Notes: a model not told the origin generated them from the letters alone. Positions 35,364-44,479 are shown, counted from the first letter of the stretch. The stretch is 64,000 nt of DNA from an uncultured Paracoccaceae bacterium (GCA_937872465.1 CALMSR010000071.1:1-64000), one strand, 5' to 3'. Translations and numbers: made by a program.

Positions 35364-36707
35364 TCAGCCGAGATAGACCTCGGTCGGCGGGTAGCGTACT
35401 CGCGCCGGCTGGCGGGTGGCGAGAAAGAAGCCCAGCGTGAGCGGCCCGACCCGGCCGACGAACATGATCACGATGATCACCGCCCGGCCGAAGCCGTCGA
35501 GATCGCCGGTGAAGCCGCGGCTGAGCCCGACGGTTCCGAAGGCGCTGGCGACCTCGAAGGCGATGTCGATGAACTCGCCCTGGTGGCTCAGGGTGAGCAG
35601 GAACACGCCCGTGAAGACCACCACGACGCTGATCGCCGTCAGCGCCATCGCCTTGAGCGCCTGGTCGAGCGCGATCGAGCGGCCGAAGGCATGCATCTCG
35701 GTCTGGCGGCGGAAGAAGGCGACCGTCGCCAGCAGCATCACGATGATGGTGGTGACCTTGATGCCGCCGCCGGTCGAGGTCGGACCGGCCCCGATCAGCA
35801 TCAGCGCCATGAAGAGCGTCGTGGTGCTGTCCTCGAGCGCGGCGATGTCGAGGGTGTTGAAGCCCGCGGTGCGCGGCGTCACCCCCTGGAACCAGCTCGC
35901 GAGCAGCTTCTCGCCGGTCCCGAGCGGACCGAGGGTTGCGGGGTTGCGCCATTCCAGCGCGGCGAAGATCGCCACCGACCCGACGATCAGCACCGCGGTT
36001 CCGAGCAGCATCAGCTTGGCGTGCAGCGAGTAGCGCCGCCAGCTCCGCACCCGCACGAGCTCGGTCAGCACCCCGTAGCCGAGCCCGCCGATGATGAAGA
36101 GCGCGGGCAGCGAGAGATTGACGAGCGAATCCCCGGCCCAGGGCAGGAGGCCGCCCGGAAGGCTGGAGAAACCGGCGTTGTTGAAGGCCGAGACCGCCTG
36201 GAAGAGCGCGTGCCAGAGGCCCCCGGCGAGGCCGTGGACCGGGACGAAGGCCAGGGCCAGCACCGCCGTGCCCGCCAGCTCGCAGATCAGCACCACCCGC
36301 AGGATCACCCGGACCAGCCGCAGCACCTCGCCGATCGAGGTCTGGTTGAGATCCTCGCGCAGGAAGCTCGAATGCGTCAGCCCCACCGGCAGCCCGAGCG
36401 CCGAGAGCACCAAGACCGAGAAGGTCATCAGCCCCAGCCCGCCGAGCTGGATGAGCACCGCGACGATGCCCTGGCCCGGTAGGGTGAGGTGCTCCGCGAC
36501 GTCGATCACGCCCAGGCCCGTCACCGTCACCGCCGAGGCGGCAGTGAAGAGCGCGTCGCCCCAGCCGAAGGGCAGCGCCTGCGCGGCGGGCAGCATCAGG
36601 CCGAGCGTGCCGAGGCCGATCAGCGCGGCATAGAGCGCCGCCAGCACCAGCGGCGGCGGCGCCTGCACGGCCGTGCGCATCAGCCGTCGCTTGAGGGGTG
36701 TCGCCAT
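35364..36707 (-). CDS. TrkH/KtrB-family potassium uptake membrane subunit
   Basis: Ion-conducting subunit of a potassium uptake system, 447 residues, with the four membrane-pore-membrane repeats. The selectivity-filter glycines are visible in SAVTVTGLGV (about 60), FNNAGFSS (about 175), TPRTAGFNT (about 283) and FGTVGLSRG (about 400). The length and compact N-terminus are closer to KtrB than to the longer enteric TrkH. It begins 10 bases after the RCK-domain gene, so the two are a unit. A sodium coupling is possible for Ktr systems. Confidence 0.92.
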   Translation of the reverse strand: MATPLKRRLMRTAVQAPPPLVLAALYAALIGLGTLGLMLPAAQALPFGWGDALFTAASAVTVTGLGVIDVAEHLTLPGQGIVAVLIQLGGLGLMTFSVLVLSALGLPVGLTHSSFLREDLNQTSIGEVLRLVRVILRVVLICELAGTAVLALAFVPVHGLAGGLWHALFQAVSAFNNAGFSSLPGGLLPWAGDSLVNLSLPALFIIGGLGYGVLTELVRVRSWRRYSLHAKLMLLGTAVLIVGSVAIFAALEWRNPATLGPLGTGEKLLASWFQGVTPRTAGFNTLDIAALEDSTTTLFMALMLIGAGPTSTGGGIKVTTIIVMLLATVAFFRRQTEMHAFGRSIALDQALKAMALTAISVVVVFTGVFLLTLSHQGEFIDIAFEVASAFGTVGLSRGFTGDLDGFGRAVIIVIMFVGRVGPLTLGFFLATRQPARVRYPPTEVYLG

Positions 36708-36717
36708 GCCCGCCCGG

Positions 36718-37377
36718 TCAGAAGGTGGCGCCGAGCCGCCGCAGGTCGGGCCGGGTGCCGAGAACCAGCATCTTGTCGCCGGTGCGCAGCGCGAAATCCG
36801 GCGCCGTGCCGCAGAATTCGGTGCCGCGCATCACGCCGAGCAGGCGCAGACCGAACGCGTCCTCCAGCGACAATGACCCGACGCTCCGGCCGTCGAACTT
36901 GGCCGGGACCTGGAAATCCACCACCAGATAGCCGTTGCCGATGCTCACGTAGTCGCGCACGGCAGGATTGTGCAGCATCTGCGCCACGTGGCGGCCGTAA
37001 TCCTGCTCGGGCCGGATCACCCGGTCGGCGCCGAGCTTGCTGAGGATGCGGTGGTGGGTGCGGTCCCGGGCCTTGGCCCAGATGATGTCGCAGCCGATCA
37101 GCCGCGCGTTCATGGTGCTGAGGATGCTCGCCTCGACGTTCTCGCCGATGGCGACGACCACCGCGCCGAAGCGGTCGAGCCCGGCCTCGCGCAACGCGTC
37201 CTCGTCGCTGGCGTCGAGGATCTTCGCCTCGGCGATCTCGTCGGCGATATGGCCGACCCGCGCGGGATCGCTGTCGATGCCGAGCACGTAGCCGTCGAGC
37301 CGCGCCAGTTCCGCCGCCACGGTGCTGCCGAAGGAGCCGAGGCCGATCACCGCGAAGCTGCGCGCCCTGTCTGCCAC
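36718..37377 (-). CDS. TrkA/KtrA-family regulatory subunit of potassium uptake
   Basis: Cytosolic gating subunit for the adjacent membrane protein. The 219-residue protein has one RCK_N domain with the Rossmann loop FAVIGLGSFGSTVAAEL (9-25) and acidic end of strand 2 (LGIDSDP), then an RCK_C domain (about 135-219). A single RCK unit is KtrA-like; enteric TrkA has two. The start is GTG at 37377, since no ATG precedes the Rossmann strand in frame for a long way. Nucleotide binding (NAD(H), ATP/ADP) is expected to gate transport. Confidence 0.9.
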   Translation of the reverse strand: MADRARSFAVIGLGSFGSTVAAELARLDGYVLGIDSDPARVGHIADEIAEAKILDASDEDALREAGLDRFGAVVVAIGENVEASILSTMNARLIGCDIIWAKARDRTHHRILSKLGADRVIRPEQDYGRHVAQMLHNPAVRDYVSIGNGYLVVDFQVPAKFDGRSVGSLSLEDAFGLRLLGVMRGTEFCGTAPDFALRTGDKMLVLGTRPDLRRLGATF

Positions 37378-37457
37378 CTGCCCCTGCCCGTGAAGTGCGG
37401 GGCGAACGATACCGGGCGGGCCGCGCGAGTCAATCCGAGGCGGCCGACCCGGGCGGG

Positions 37458-37650
37458 TGATCGCATTTGGGGCCCATTTTTCCCCGGACGACCGTTTCGC
37501 CACAAGACGAGGGCAGCGCCCGGCCCCCGGGCGGAAGCGAAGCGCCCGCGTCGTGCCGCAGGCACGCCTTCGGCGTGACGGGGCGGGACGGGATGGTGAC
37601 GCTGGCCTGCCCCTGAGCTCGGGAGACCGGGGTCGCTTTGCCGGATGCAC
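37458..37650 (+). repeat. Dispersed intergenic repeat family I, copy C
   Basis: Fills most of the 296-base gap between the RCK subunit start and the asparaginase stop. Order: TGATCGCATTTGG, GACGACCGTTTCGCCACAAGACGAGGGCAGCGCCCGG in outline, GAAGCGCCCGCG, CACGCCTTCGGCGTG (a hairpin), GGGACGGGATGGT, and the tail GGGGTCGCTTTGCCGGATGCA. It shares the core with copy A including the flanking ACAAGACGAG. No gene is supported. Confidence 0.78.
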
Positions 37651-37673
37651 GGCCCTGCCGGCCCGCAACGCCA

Positions 37674-38681
37674 TCAGAGCGGCGCGCCCTCCTGCCAGAG
37701 ATCCGGGCCGGGGCGGATGCTGCCGACGACCTCGCCGCGCCGGCTCTGCACCGGCGGCGCCAGGCGGCGCGCCACCAGCGGGTCGCCGGCCTCGAGCACG
37801 CCCAGCCGCACCAGCAGCGCAGCGATGGCGCATTCGTTGGCCCGCCGCGCACCGTCCTCGATCTTGAGCGCCACCCCGAGGCCGCGCTCGGGCAGGACCG
37901 CCACATAGACCGCCTCGGCGCCGAGCTTGACCGCGGCCCGGCCGCCCGCGGCCGCCATGAGCTCCGAGCAGGCCCGGCCCTCGCCGGCCACCAGGAGCGG
38001 ATGCGCCAGCATCGCCGCCACCAGCCGCCGCGCCGCCTGCTCGCGGGCACGCCCCAGCCCGCGCGGATCGGCCAAGCGCGCCATCGCATGCGCCAGCCCG
38101 TGCAGCGTGGTGGCGAAATTCGGCGCCGAGCAGCCGTCGATGCCGAAGCCGGGGCTCTCGAGGCCGCACATCTCCTCGAAGGCGGCGCGCACCGCGCGCT
38201 GCACCGGATGCTCGGGATCGACGTAATCCGGGCCGCCGCCAAGACGGCGGCCGAGGGTCAGGAAGCCGGCATGCTTGCCCGAGCAATTGTTGTGCAGCTG
38301 GCAGGGCGGCTCGAAGGCCTCGCGCAGCCGGCCGCGCTCGGTGCGGTCCTCGGGCGCCTGAGTGCCGCAGCGCAGGTCGGCCTCGCCCAGGCCCATCGCC
38401 TCGAGCCATTGCGCGACGCGGCCCACATGCATCGCCGCGCCCACATGCGAGGCGCAGGCCAGCGCGAGCTGCTCGGAGGTCAGATCGGCCCCGGCGCCGC
38501 TCTCGAGAAGCGGCAGCGCCTGCAGCATCTTGCAGGAGGACCGCGGCAGGATCACCCGCTCGGGATCGCCCCAGGCGGCGCGGATGCCGCCGCCGGCGTC
38601 GCAGATCACCGCATGCCCGCGGTGCCGGGATTCCGGGATCGGCCCGCGCCAGACCTCGGCCAGCACCACGGCGTCATTCAT
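37674..38681 (-). CDS. L-asparaginase, Rhizobium etli type (class 3)
   Basis: Predicted to hydrolyse L-asparagine to aspartate and ammonia. The 335-residue protein has the hallmarks of the serine-protease-like ReAIV/ReAV group: the catalytic pair S48 and K51 in PRSSCK, SHVG near 79, and zinc ligands in NNCSGKHAG (C133, K136) and IDGCSAPNF (C184). It is unrelated to E. coli AnsA/AnsB. No signal peptide, so cytosolic. Its start overlaps the stop of the ECF sigma gene by eight bases, which makes cotranslation likely though the functional link is obscure. Confidence 0.88.
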   Translation of the reverse strand: MNDAVVLAEVWRGPIPESRHRGHAVICDAGGGIRAAWGDPERVILPRSSCKMLQALPLLESGAGADLTSEQLALACASHVGAAMHVGRVAQWLEAMGLGEADLRCGTQAPEDRTERGRLREAFEPPCQLHNNCSGKHAGFLTLGRRLGGGPDYVDPEHPVQRAVRAAFEEMCGLESPGFGIDGCSAPNFATTLHGLAHAMARLADPRGLGRAREQAARRLVAAMLAHPLLVAGEGRACSELMAAAGGRAAVKLGAEAVYVAVLPERGLGVALKIEDGARRANECAIAALLVRLGVLEAGDPLVARRLAPPVQSRRGEVVGSIRPGPDLWQEGAPL

Positions 38682-39264
38682 CTCCGAACTCCCCCGCCAG
38701 GTCCTCGCCGATCGCCTCGCGCAGATGGCCGAAGGCCAGCCGGATGCGCGACTTCACCGTGCCGACGGGCAGGTCCAGCCGCGCCGCGATCTCGCCGTGG
38801 CTCAACCCCTCGTAGAAGGCCGCCACCAGCACCCGGCGCTGCTCGGGCGCGAGGCCGGCGAGGCCCGCGCGCAGCCGCGCCTCGCGCTCCGCGGCGGAGA
38901 TCCGCGCGACGCCCCCGGGCTCGGGATCCGGCCGGAAGAGCGGGTCCTGCGGATCCGGCTCGGGCCGGCGCGCCCGGCGCACCAGGTCGATGCGGCGGTT
39001 CCGGGCGATGGTGAAGATCCAGGTCGCCGCCGCCGCCCGCTCGGGATCGAAGCTCGCGGCGCGGCGCCAGATCGCGACCATCACCTCCTGCACGATCTCC
39101 TCGGCATCGGCCTCCGACGCGCCCCTGCGCATCAGGAAGCCCTTGATCCGTCCGGCATAGCGGCCGAAGAGTTCCACGAAGGCCGAGCGGTCGCCGGCGG
39201 CGACCGCCCGCAGCACCGCCGCGTCGCTCGCCCGGGCGTGATCCGTCTCGGTCGTGACGGCCAT
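38674..39264 (-). CDS. RNA polymerase sigma factor, ECF/sigma-70 family
   Basis: A 196-residue alternative sigma factor. Region 2 is EIVQEVMVAIWRRAASFDPERAAAATWIFTIARNRRIDLVRR in outline (about 56-97), and region 4 is LAPEQRRVLVAAFYEGLSHGEIAARLDLPVGTVKSRIRLAF (about 138-178). It resembles the RpoE-like ECF factors of Rhodobacter, but no ChrR or other anti-sigma gene is adjacent, so its control is not visible here. The downstream overlapping gene is an asparaginase. No C-terminal extension is present. Confidence 0.92.
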   Translation of the reverse strand: MAVTTETDHARASDAAVLRAVAAGDRSAFVELFGRYAGRIKGFLMRRGASEADAEEIVQEVMVAIWRRAASFDPERAAAATWIFTIARNRRIDLVRRARRPEPDPQDPLFRPDPEPGGVARISAAEREARLRAGLAGLAPEQRRVLVAAFYEGLSHGEIAARLDLPVGTVKSRIRLAFGHLREAIGEDLAGEFGDE

Positions 39265-39466
39265 CTCTGCGGACCCTGTCTCCCGACGCCCGGCCCATCG
39301 ACGTCACGGCTCGGTGAAAACTGCGCAAGGGGCTGGCAAATTCCCCTCCCGTCACGCTAAACTAGAGCGAGAGCATGGCATAGAACAAGCTTGACCACGG
39401 GACCGGGTGTGTCGCAAGCCTCGGCCGGTGAACACAAGCTGGTGAACGAGCAGGAGAGCCTCACGG

Positions 39467-39997
39467 ATGACGTTCGAAGCGTGGAAACCGATCGCGGTCT
39501 GCCTCGCGGTCGCTGTGGCCGGGCCGGCCTTCGCCCAGTCGGCCGAGCGCGTGGCCGCGCATACCGACTGGAGCGTTTTCGTCGCGGCCAATCCCAAGGA
39601 ATGCTACATCGTCTCGCCGCCGGAGAACTGGGTCGCCCGCCGCGACGGCAAGACCGTCGAGGTCAACCGCGGCGACATCCGCCTCTATGTCTCCTTCCGG
39701 CCCGAGCGGGGCGTGGCCAACGAGGTCAGCTTCAACAGCGGCTATCCGCTGAAGCCGGGCAATCCAGTCAAGCTCGAGATCGGATCGAACAGCTTTAACC
39801 TCAGCCCCGGCGAGGGCGCGGGCGCGGAATGGGCCTGGACCGACCCCGCCGACGACGCCCGGGCGGTCGCGGCGATGCGCGCCGGGGCGGATGCCAGGAT
39901 CACCGGCGTCTCCGCCCGCGGAACCACGACGGTCGACACCTTCTCGCTCTCGGGCTTCACCGCCGCGATCACCGACGCCGAGGCGCGCTGCAAATAG
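39467..39997 (+). CDS. IalB-like exported protein
   Basis: A 176-residue periplasmic protein with a signal peptide (about 1-23, ending AFAQ) and the fold of the invasion-associated locus B family: WSVFVAANPKECYIVSPPEN, VNRGDIRLYVSFRP and a C-terminal FSLSGFTAAITDAEARCK with a terminal cysteine that may pair with C44. The family is widespread in alphaproteobacteria; the name comes from Bartonella and does not imply virulence here. It precedes rlmN by 89 bases on the same strand. Confidence 0.82.
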   Translation: MTFEAWKPIAVCLAVAVAGPAFAQSAERVAAHTDWSVFVAANPKECYIVSPPENWVARRDGKTVEVNRGDIRLYVSFRPERGVANEVSFNSGYPLKPGNPVKLEIGSNSFNLSPGEGAGAEWAWTDPADDARAVAAMRAGADARITGVSARGTTTVDTFSLSGFTAAITDAEARCK

Positions 39998-40086
39998 CAG
40001 GCACTCTGGCGTTTTTGGCCGGATCCGCTATGTGAAGGCGCGCGGCCGGGCTTCGGTCGCGTCCGAAGCCGCCGAGTCCGTGTCCC

Positions 40087-41265
40087 ATGCCCGCCAGCGT
40101 CCCGATCACCCAGGACCTCGTCACCCTGCCGCGCGCGCGACCGGCGACGGCGCGGCCGAACCTCGTGGGCCTGCCGCGCGCGGATCTCACCGCCGCCCTG
40201 ATCGCCGCCGGCACGCCCGAAGCCCAGGCGGCCATGCGCACGCGCCAGATCTGGCAGTGGATCTATCACAAGGGCGCGCGCGACTTCGCGGCGATGACCA
40301 ATCTCGCCCGGGACTACCGCGCGCTCCTGACCGAGTGCTTCTCCATCGCCCGGCCCGAGGTCGTCACCCGACAGGTCTCCTCGGACGGCACGCGGAAATA
40401 CCTTCTGCGCATCGAGGGCGGCCACGAGATCGAGACGGTCTACATCCCCGAGACCGATCGGGGGACGCTCTGCATCTCGAGCCAGGTCGGCTGCACGCTG
40501 ACCTGCGCCTTCTGCCACACCGGCACCCAGCGGCTGGTGCGCAACCTCACGCCCGCCGAGATCGTCGGCCAGATCCTCGTGGCCCGGGACGACCTCGGCG
40601 ACTGGGGCCGGGGCGGGCCCGAGCGGCGGCTGGTCTCGAACATCGTGCTGATGGGCATGGGCGAGCCGCTCTACAACACCGATGCGGTGCGCGACGCCAT
40701 GCTCATCGCCATGGACGACGAGGGCATCGCGCTCTCGCGGCGGCGCATCACGCTCTCGACCTCCGGCATCGTGCCCGAGATCGCCCGGGTCGGCGAGGAG
40801 ATCAACTGCCTGCTGGCGATCTCCTTCCACGCCACCACCGACGCGGTGCGCGACCAGCTGGTGCCGATCAATCGCAAATGGAACATCGCCGCGCTGCTCG
40901 CCGCCTGCCGCGCCTATCCGCGGGTGTCGAATTCCGAGCGCATCACCTTCGAATACGTCATGCTCAAGGGTGTCAACGACAGCGACGCGGATGCGCGGCG
41001 GCTGGTCAGGCTCATCGCCGGCATCCCGGCCAAGATCAACCTCATCCCCTTCAACCCCTGGCCCGGCGCGCCCTACGAGCGGTCCGAGCCCGAGCGCATC
41101 GAGGCCTTCGCGGCGATCGTCAACCGCGCCGGCTATTCGAGCCCGGTGCGCCGTCCGCGGGGCGAAGACATCATGGCCGCCTGCGGCCAGCTGAAGAGCG
41201 CGACCGAGCGGGCGCGGCGCCTGCGGCCCGCCGCCTCCCCGCCCGCCGGTCCCGCCGGCGTCTGA
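40087..41265 (+). CDS. rlmN: 23S rRNA (adenine-2503-C2)-methyltransferase
   Basis: Radical-SAM enzyme methylating A2503 of 23S rRNA (and A37 of some tRNAs). The 392-residue protein has the cluster motif CTLTCAFC (C136, C140, C143), the GMGEPLYN loop, LSTSGIVPEI, and the C-terminal catalytic cysteine in GEDIMAACGQL (C366). The start at 40087 gives a normal length. The gene is followed by a repeat element carrying a textbook intrinsic terminator about 170 bases after the stop. Confidence 0.97.
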   Translation: MPASVPITQDLVTLPRARPATARPNLVGLPRADLTAALIAAGTPEAQAAMRTRQIWQWIYHKGARDFAAMTNLARDYRALLTECFSIARPEVVTRQVSSDGTRKYLLRIEGGHEIETVYIPETDRGTLCISSQVGCTLTCAFCHTGTQRLVRNLTPAEIVGQILVARDDLGDWGRGGPERRLVSNIVLMGMGEPLYNTDAVRDAMLIAMDDEGIALSRRRITLSTSGIVPEIARVGEEINCLLAISFHATTDAVRDQLVPINRKWNIAALLAACRAYPRVSNSERITFEYVMLKGVNDSDADARRLVRLIAGIPAKINLIPFNPWPGAPYERSEPERIEAFAAIVNRAGYSSPVRRPRGEDIMAACGQLKSATERARRLRPAASPPAGPAGV

Positions 41266-41279
41266 GAGCAGCGGCTCTC

Positions 41280-41475
41280 GTTCTCCCGTGGCCAAGGGGT
41301 TCCAGCCCGATCGACCCGTGGCGATCGGCGGTGATACTCGGCGCCCCTCGCCCTGCGGCTCGCGCCTCCGGGCGACCGGACCGGTCGAGGCGCCACCGGC
41401 GCCTCGCCTCGTCGGTCCGCGTGAGTGCGGTGCGGGCCGCGCGGGGCGCGGCCTTTTCTCTCACCCGAGCCTCGT
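41280..41475 (-). repeat. Dispersed repeat family II, inverted copy
   Basis: Occupies most of the 319-base gap after rlmN. Read on the minus strand it shows GGCTCGGGTGAGAGAAAAGG, GGCGAGGCGCCGGTGGCGCC, CCCGGAGGCGCGAGCCGCAGGG, then GATCGCCACGGGTCGATCGGG and CTGG. Compared with the 35 kb copy the middle block (GGTGCGCAAGGCGCGCCGGC) is missing. It is 3-prime of a plus-strand gene and inverted accordingly. Confidence 0.83.
41435..41460 (+). terminator. Intrinsic terminator of rlmN, within repeat family II
   Basis: A perfect 8-bp stem GGCCGCGC/GCGCGGCC with a GGG loop is followed by TTTTCTCTC on the plus strand. This is the best terminator in the window by eye and belongs to the repeat, not to unique rlmN sequence. 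Confidence 0.8.
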
Positions 41476-41584
41476 TTTTTGCGGGGCACTGGGAAGCGCT
41501 GTTGGTCTGCGACATCGGCCGGCTCCGCCCCGCGGCAGCGGAATCGGCGGTGACATTGCCGGTTTGGCCGCTTATCCCTGCGCC

Positions 41585-42184
41585 ATGACCCACGACCTGC
41601 TCCTCGCGCTGACGGGATTCGCCTTCGTGTCCTCGGTCACGCCGGGGCCGAACAACCTGATGCTGATGGCCTCCGGCGCGAATTTCGGCTTCGGGCGCAC
41701 CATCCCCCACATGCTCGGCGTGGGCCTGGGCTTCACCTTCATGGTGTTCATCGTGGGCATCGGCCTGATGCAGGTCTTCGAGATGGTCCCGGGCAGCCAG
41801 GCGGCGCTGCGCGTCGTCTCCGTGCTCTACCTGCTCTATCTGGCCTGGAAGATCGCCAATGCCGCGCCGCCGGAGGCCGGCGGGGCGGCCGGGCGTCCGC
41901 TGACCTTCCTGCAGGCCGCGCTCTTCCAATGGGCCAATCCCAAGGCCTGGGCCATGGCGCTCACCGCGATCACGCTCTATGCGCCGTCGCGCGACGTCGG
42001 CGCCGTGCTGGTGGTCGCGGCGGTCTTCGGCGCGATCAACCTGCCCTCGGTCGGCTGCTGGACGCTCATGGGCCGGGGGATTCGCCGCTGGCTCACCAGC
42101 CACGGCCGGCTGCGCATCTTCAACCGGACCATGGCGGTCCTGCTCGTCGCCTCGCTCTGGCCGATGCTCGGCCAGGCCGCCTGA
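41585..42184 (+). CDS. LysE/RhtB-family exporter
   Basis: A 199-residue inner-membrane exporter, normal length, with about six helices. The family start is clear: FVSSVTPGPNNLMLMASGANFGF (17-39), and the central QWANPKAWAMALTAI motif follows. Members export amino acids or homoserine lactones; the substrate is not predictable. It precedes the MDR reductase by 33 bases on the same strand and may be cotranscribed. Confidence 0.9.
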   Translation: MTHDLLLALTGFAFVSSVTPGPNNLMLMASGANFGFGRTIPHMLGVGLGFTFMVFIVGIGLMQVFEMVPGSQAALRVVSVLYLLYLAWKIANAAPPEAGGAAGRPLTFLQAALFQWANPKAWAMALTAITLYAPSRDVGAVLVVAAVFGAINLPSVGCWTLMGRGIRRWLTSHGRLRIFNRTMAVLLVASLWPMLGQAA

Positions 42185-42217
42185 GCCCGCGGGGCCGGGA
42201 GCCCAAGGGAGGAACCC

Positions 42218-43258
42218 ATGCCCGAGATGACCCGGATCGTTCTCGCCGCGCGCCCCGAAGGCGCGCCCGGCCCGGAGAGCTTCCGCATCGAGCAGGCGCC
42301 GATGCCGGAACCGGGGCCGGGCATGGTTCTCCTGCGCACGATCTGGCTCTCGCTCGACCCCTATATGCGCGGGCGCATGGATGCGGCGAAATCCTACGCG
42401 GCCCCGGTCGAGGTCGGCGCGACCATGGAGGGCGGCGGCGTGGCCGAGGTCCTCGCCTCGCAGGCGCCCGGCTTCGCCCCCGGCGACGTTGTGGTCGGCC
42501 CCACCGGATGGGCGAGCCATGCGGTGGTGCCGGCCGAGGCCCTGCGCAGGATCGACCCGGCCGCCGCGCCGCTCTCCACCGCGCTCGGGGTGCTCGGCAT
42601 GCCGGGGCTGACCGCCTGGGTCGGGCTCGACCATATCGCCGGCGCCAAGGCGGGCGAGACCATCGTCGTCTCGGCGGCCACCGGTGCGGTGGGCAGCCTC
42701 GCGAGCCAGCTCGCCCGCCGCAGGGGGCTGCGGGTGATCGGCGTCGCCGGCGGGGCGGAGAAATGCGCCTATGCGGTCGAGACGCTCGGCTGCGACGCCT
42801 GCCTCGACCACCGCGCGCCCGGCGGCGCGGCAGCACTCTCCGAGGCGATCGGCGCCGCGGCGCCGGACGGGGTCGACATCTATTTCGAGAATGTCGGCGG
42901 ACGGACGCTCGAGGCCGTGCTGCCGCGGATGAACCTCCACGGCCGCATCGCGCTCTGCGGCATGATCGCCTGGTTCTCGGGCAAGGGTGCCGCCGAGCCG
43001 ATGACCCTGCCCGCGGTCTGGCGCATGATCCTGACGCGCCGGCTCCGGGTGCAGGGCTTCCTGGTCTTCGACCATTTCGACCGGCTGCCGGCGTTCCTCG
43101 CCGAGGTGGCGCCGCTCGTGCGCTCGGGCGAGATCGTCTGGCGCGAGTCGGTCGCCGAGGGGCTCGAAGCCGCGCCGGGCGCCTTCCTGCGCCTGCTCGA
43201 TGGCGGCAATTTCGGCAAGCAACTGGTGCGCGTCGGCCACGACCCGGCCGGAACCTGA
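42218..43258 (+). CDS. NADP-dependent oxidoreductase, MDR family (CurA/leukotriene-B4 dehydrogenase type)
   Basis: A 346-residue medium-chain reductase without zinc ligands. It has LSLDPYMRGRM near residue 48, VVSAATGAVGSLASQLARRRG (Rossmann loop, about 150-170), DYIYFENVGG-like VDIYFENVGG near 220, and the end IVWRESVAEGLEAAPGAFL. These fit the 2-alkenal/curcumin reductase group, which reduces alpha,beta-unsaturated carbonyls in the cytosol. The start is preceded by GGGAGGAA. Confidence 0.9.
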   Translation: MPEMTRIVLAARPEGAPGPESFRIEQAPMPEPGPGMVLLRTIWLSLDPYMRGRMDAAKSYAAPVEVGATMEGGGVAEVLASQAPGFAPGDVVVGPTGWASHAVVPAEALRRIDPAAAPLSTALGVLGMPGLTAWVGLDHIAGAKAGETIVVSAATGAVGSLASQLARRRGLRVIGVAGGAEKCAYAVETLGCDACLDHRAPGGAAALSEAIGAAAPDGVDIYFENVGGRTLEAVLPRMNLHGRIALCGMIAWFSGKGAAEPMTLPAVWRMILTRRLRVQGFLVFDHFDRLPAFLAEVAPLVRSGEIVWRESVAEGLEAAPGAFLRLLDGGNFGKQLVRVGHDPAGT

Positions 43259-43392
43259 GCCCGCCGGGCCCGCAGCGGCGGATCCCCGCGCAAGCCCCGT
43301 TCCCAAAACCGCCCGTTAGAGGTATGTAAAGCATATCAGGCAGAAATATCGACGTCCCCAAGGACGCAACGAGCAACGAAACGAGCAGGTAC

Positions 43393-43977
43393 ATGACCGA
43401 GAGGACGTGGCTAATCGAGGATGGCGCAGATCATCCCGCTACCGACGACACTTCCGCTGCGAAGGCCCTCTGGACGCGCCGCAGCGCCCTCGCCCTTACG
43501 GCGGGATTCTTCGCATCCGGAGCGGCGCCCGCGAGGGCGGCCGGCTTCGTGCAGCGCCTCCAGCCCCGGGCCACCCATATCGTGGTGTCCAAGAAGAACC
43601 GCGTCCTGGAGCTCAAGTCCGGGCAGGAAATCCTCAGGCGCTACAGGATCCATCTCGGCTTCGCGCCGGACGGCCACAAGACCACGGCCGGCGACGGCCG
43701 CACGCCCGAGGGCCAGTACTGGATCGACCGGCGCAACCCGCGCAGCGACTTCTACCTGAGCCTCGGCATCAGCTATCCCAATACCCTCGACTTGGCGCGC
43801 GCCCGGGCCATGGGGGTCAATCCCGGCGGGGACATCTTCATCCACGGCGGGCCGCGCCAGAGCGCCGATCGGCGCAAGAAGGACTGGACCGCCGGCTGCA
43901 TCGCGGTGAGCGACGCGGAGATCGAGGAGATCTGGACCCTGGTGCCCACGGGCACCCCGATCACCATCCTGGGCTGA
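43393..43977 (+). CDS. L,D-transpeptidase (YkuD domain), Tat-exported
   Basis: A 194-residue periplasmic enzyme predicted to make or remodel 3-3 peptidoglycan cross-links or attach proteins to peptidoglycan. A twin-arginine signal TRRSALALTAGFF (R29, R30; cleavage near APARA) is preceded by an unusually long 28-residue acidic N-region. The YkuD motif is complete: HGG at H151 and WTAGCIAVSDAEIEEIW with catalytic C169. The upstream 80 bases are AT-rich and probably hold its promoter. A second such enzyme lies 0.7 kb downstream. Confidence 0.9.
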   Translation: MTERTWLIEDGADHPATDDTSAAKALWTRRSALALTAGFFASGAAPARAAGFVQRLQPRATHIVVSKKNRVLELKSGQEILRRYRIHLGFAPDGHKTTAGDGRTPEGQYWIDRRNPRSDFYLSLGISYPNTLDLARARAMGVNPGGDIFIHGGPRQSADRRKKDWTAGCIAVSDAEIEEIWTLVPTGTPITILG

Positions 43978-44002
43978 GCTGCCCGGGCGGATTGCTCGGC
44001 GA

Positions 44003-44479
44003 TCACTCGCCGAGCAGTTGCACCCACCAGATCTTGCCCGTGGGCTCCTCGTACCAGCCGAGGCCGAGGCCGCGCGCTGCGGGGTCGAGCAGCACGTTGC
44101 GCGTATCCGCGAAATCGAGCCAGGACTTCAGCACCGTCAGGTCGGAATCAGCGCCCTCAGAGATGTTCTCCCCCAGAACCTCGCCGCGGTAGCCGGCGCG
44201 GAAGGCCCGTTCCCGCGGGCTGGTCAGGTCGGAGCCGAAATGCCAGGCCCGCCCCTGCACCGCCATGTCCCGGGCATGGGTTGCGGCGGCGGCATTGAGC
44301 TGCGCCGAGATCTGCACCGGGCCGACACCCGCCTGGGCGCGGGCGGCATTGACCGCGTCGAGATTGCGCAGCCTGATCGCATCGGCATCGGCGGGATTGA
44401 TCTTCTGCCCCGTTCCGCCGGATTCGCAGGCCGCGAGCGCGACGAGGACGGTGAGGGCGGCAAGGAACGGGCGAAACAT
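44003..44479 (-). CDS. CAP/SCP-domain lipoprotein
   Basis: A 158-residue lipoprotein: signal MFRPFLAALTVLVALAAC with lipobox LAAC (C18), then a CAP domain with LNAAAATHARDMAVQGRAWHFG, GYRGEVLGENISEG and the end GLGLGWYEEPTGKIWWVQLLGE. The CAP histidine-glutamate residues (H in ATHAR, E in GENI) are kept. The ATG at 44479 starts the signal peptide; 21 upstream codons are not needed. It is convergent with the first L,D-transpeptidase and divergent from the second. Bacterial CAP proteins are poorly understood; an envelope role fits the neighbours. Confidence 0.87.
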   Translation of the reverse strand: MFRPFLAALTVLVALAACESGGTGQKINPADADAIRLRNLDAVNAARAQAGVGPVQISAQLNAAAATHARDMAVQGRAWHFGSDLTSPRERAFRAGYRGEVLGENISEGADSDLTVLKSWLDFADTRNVLLDPAARGLGLGWYEEPTGKIWWVQLLGE

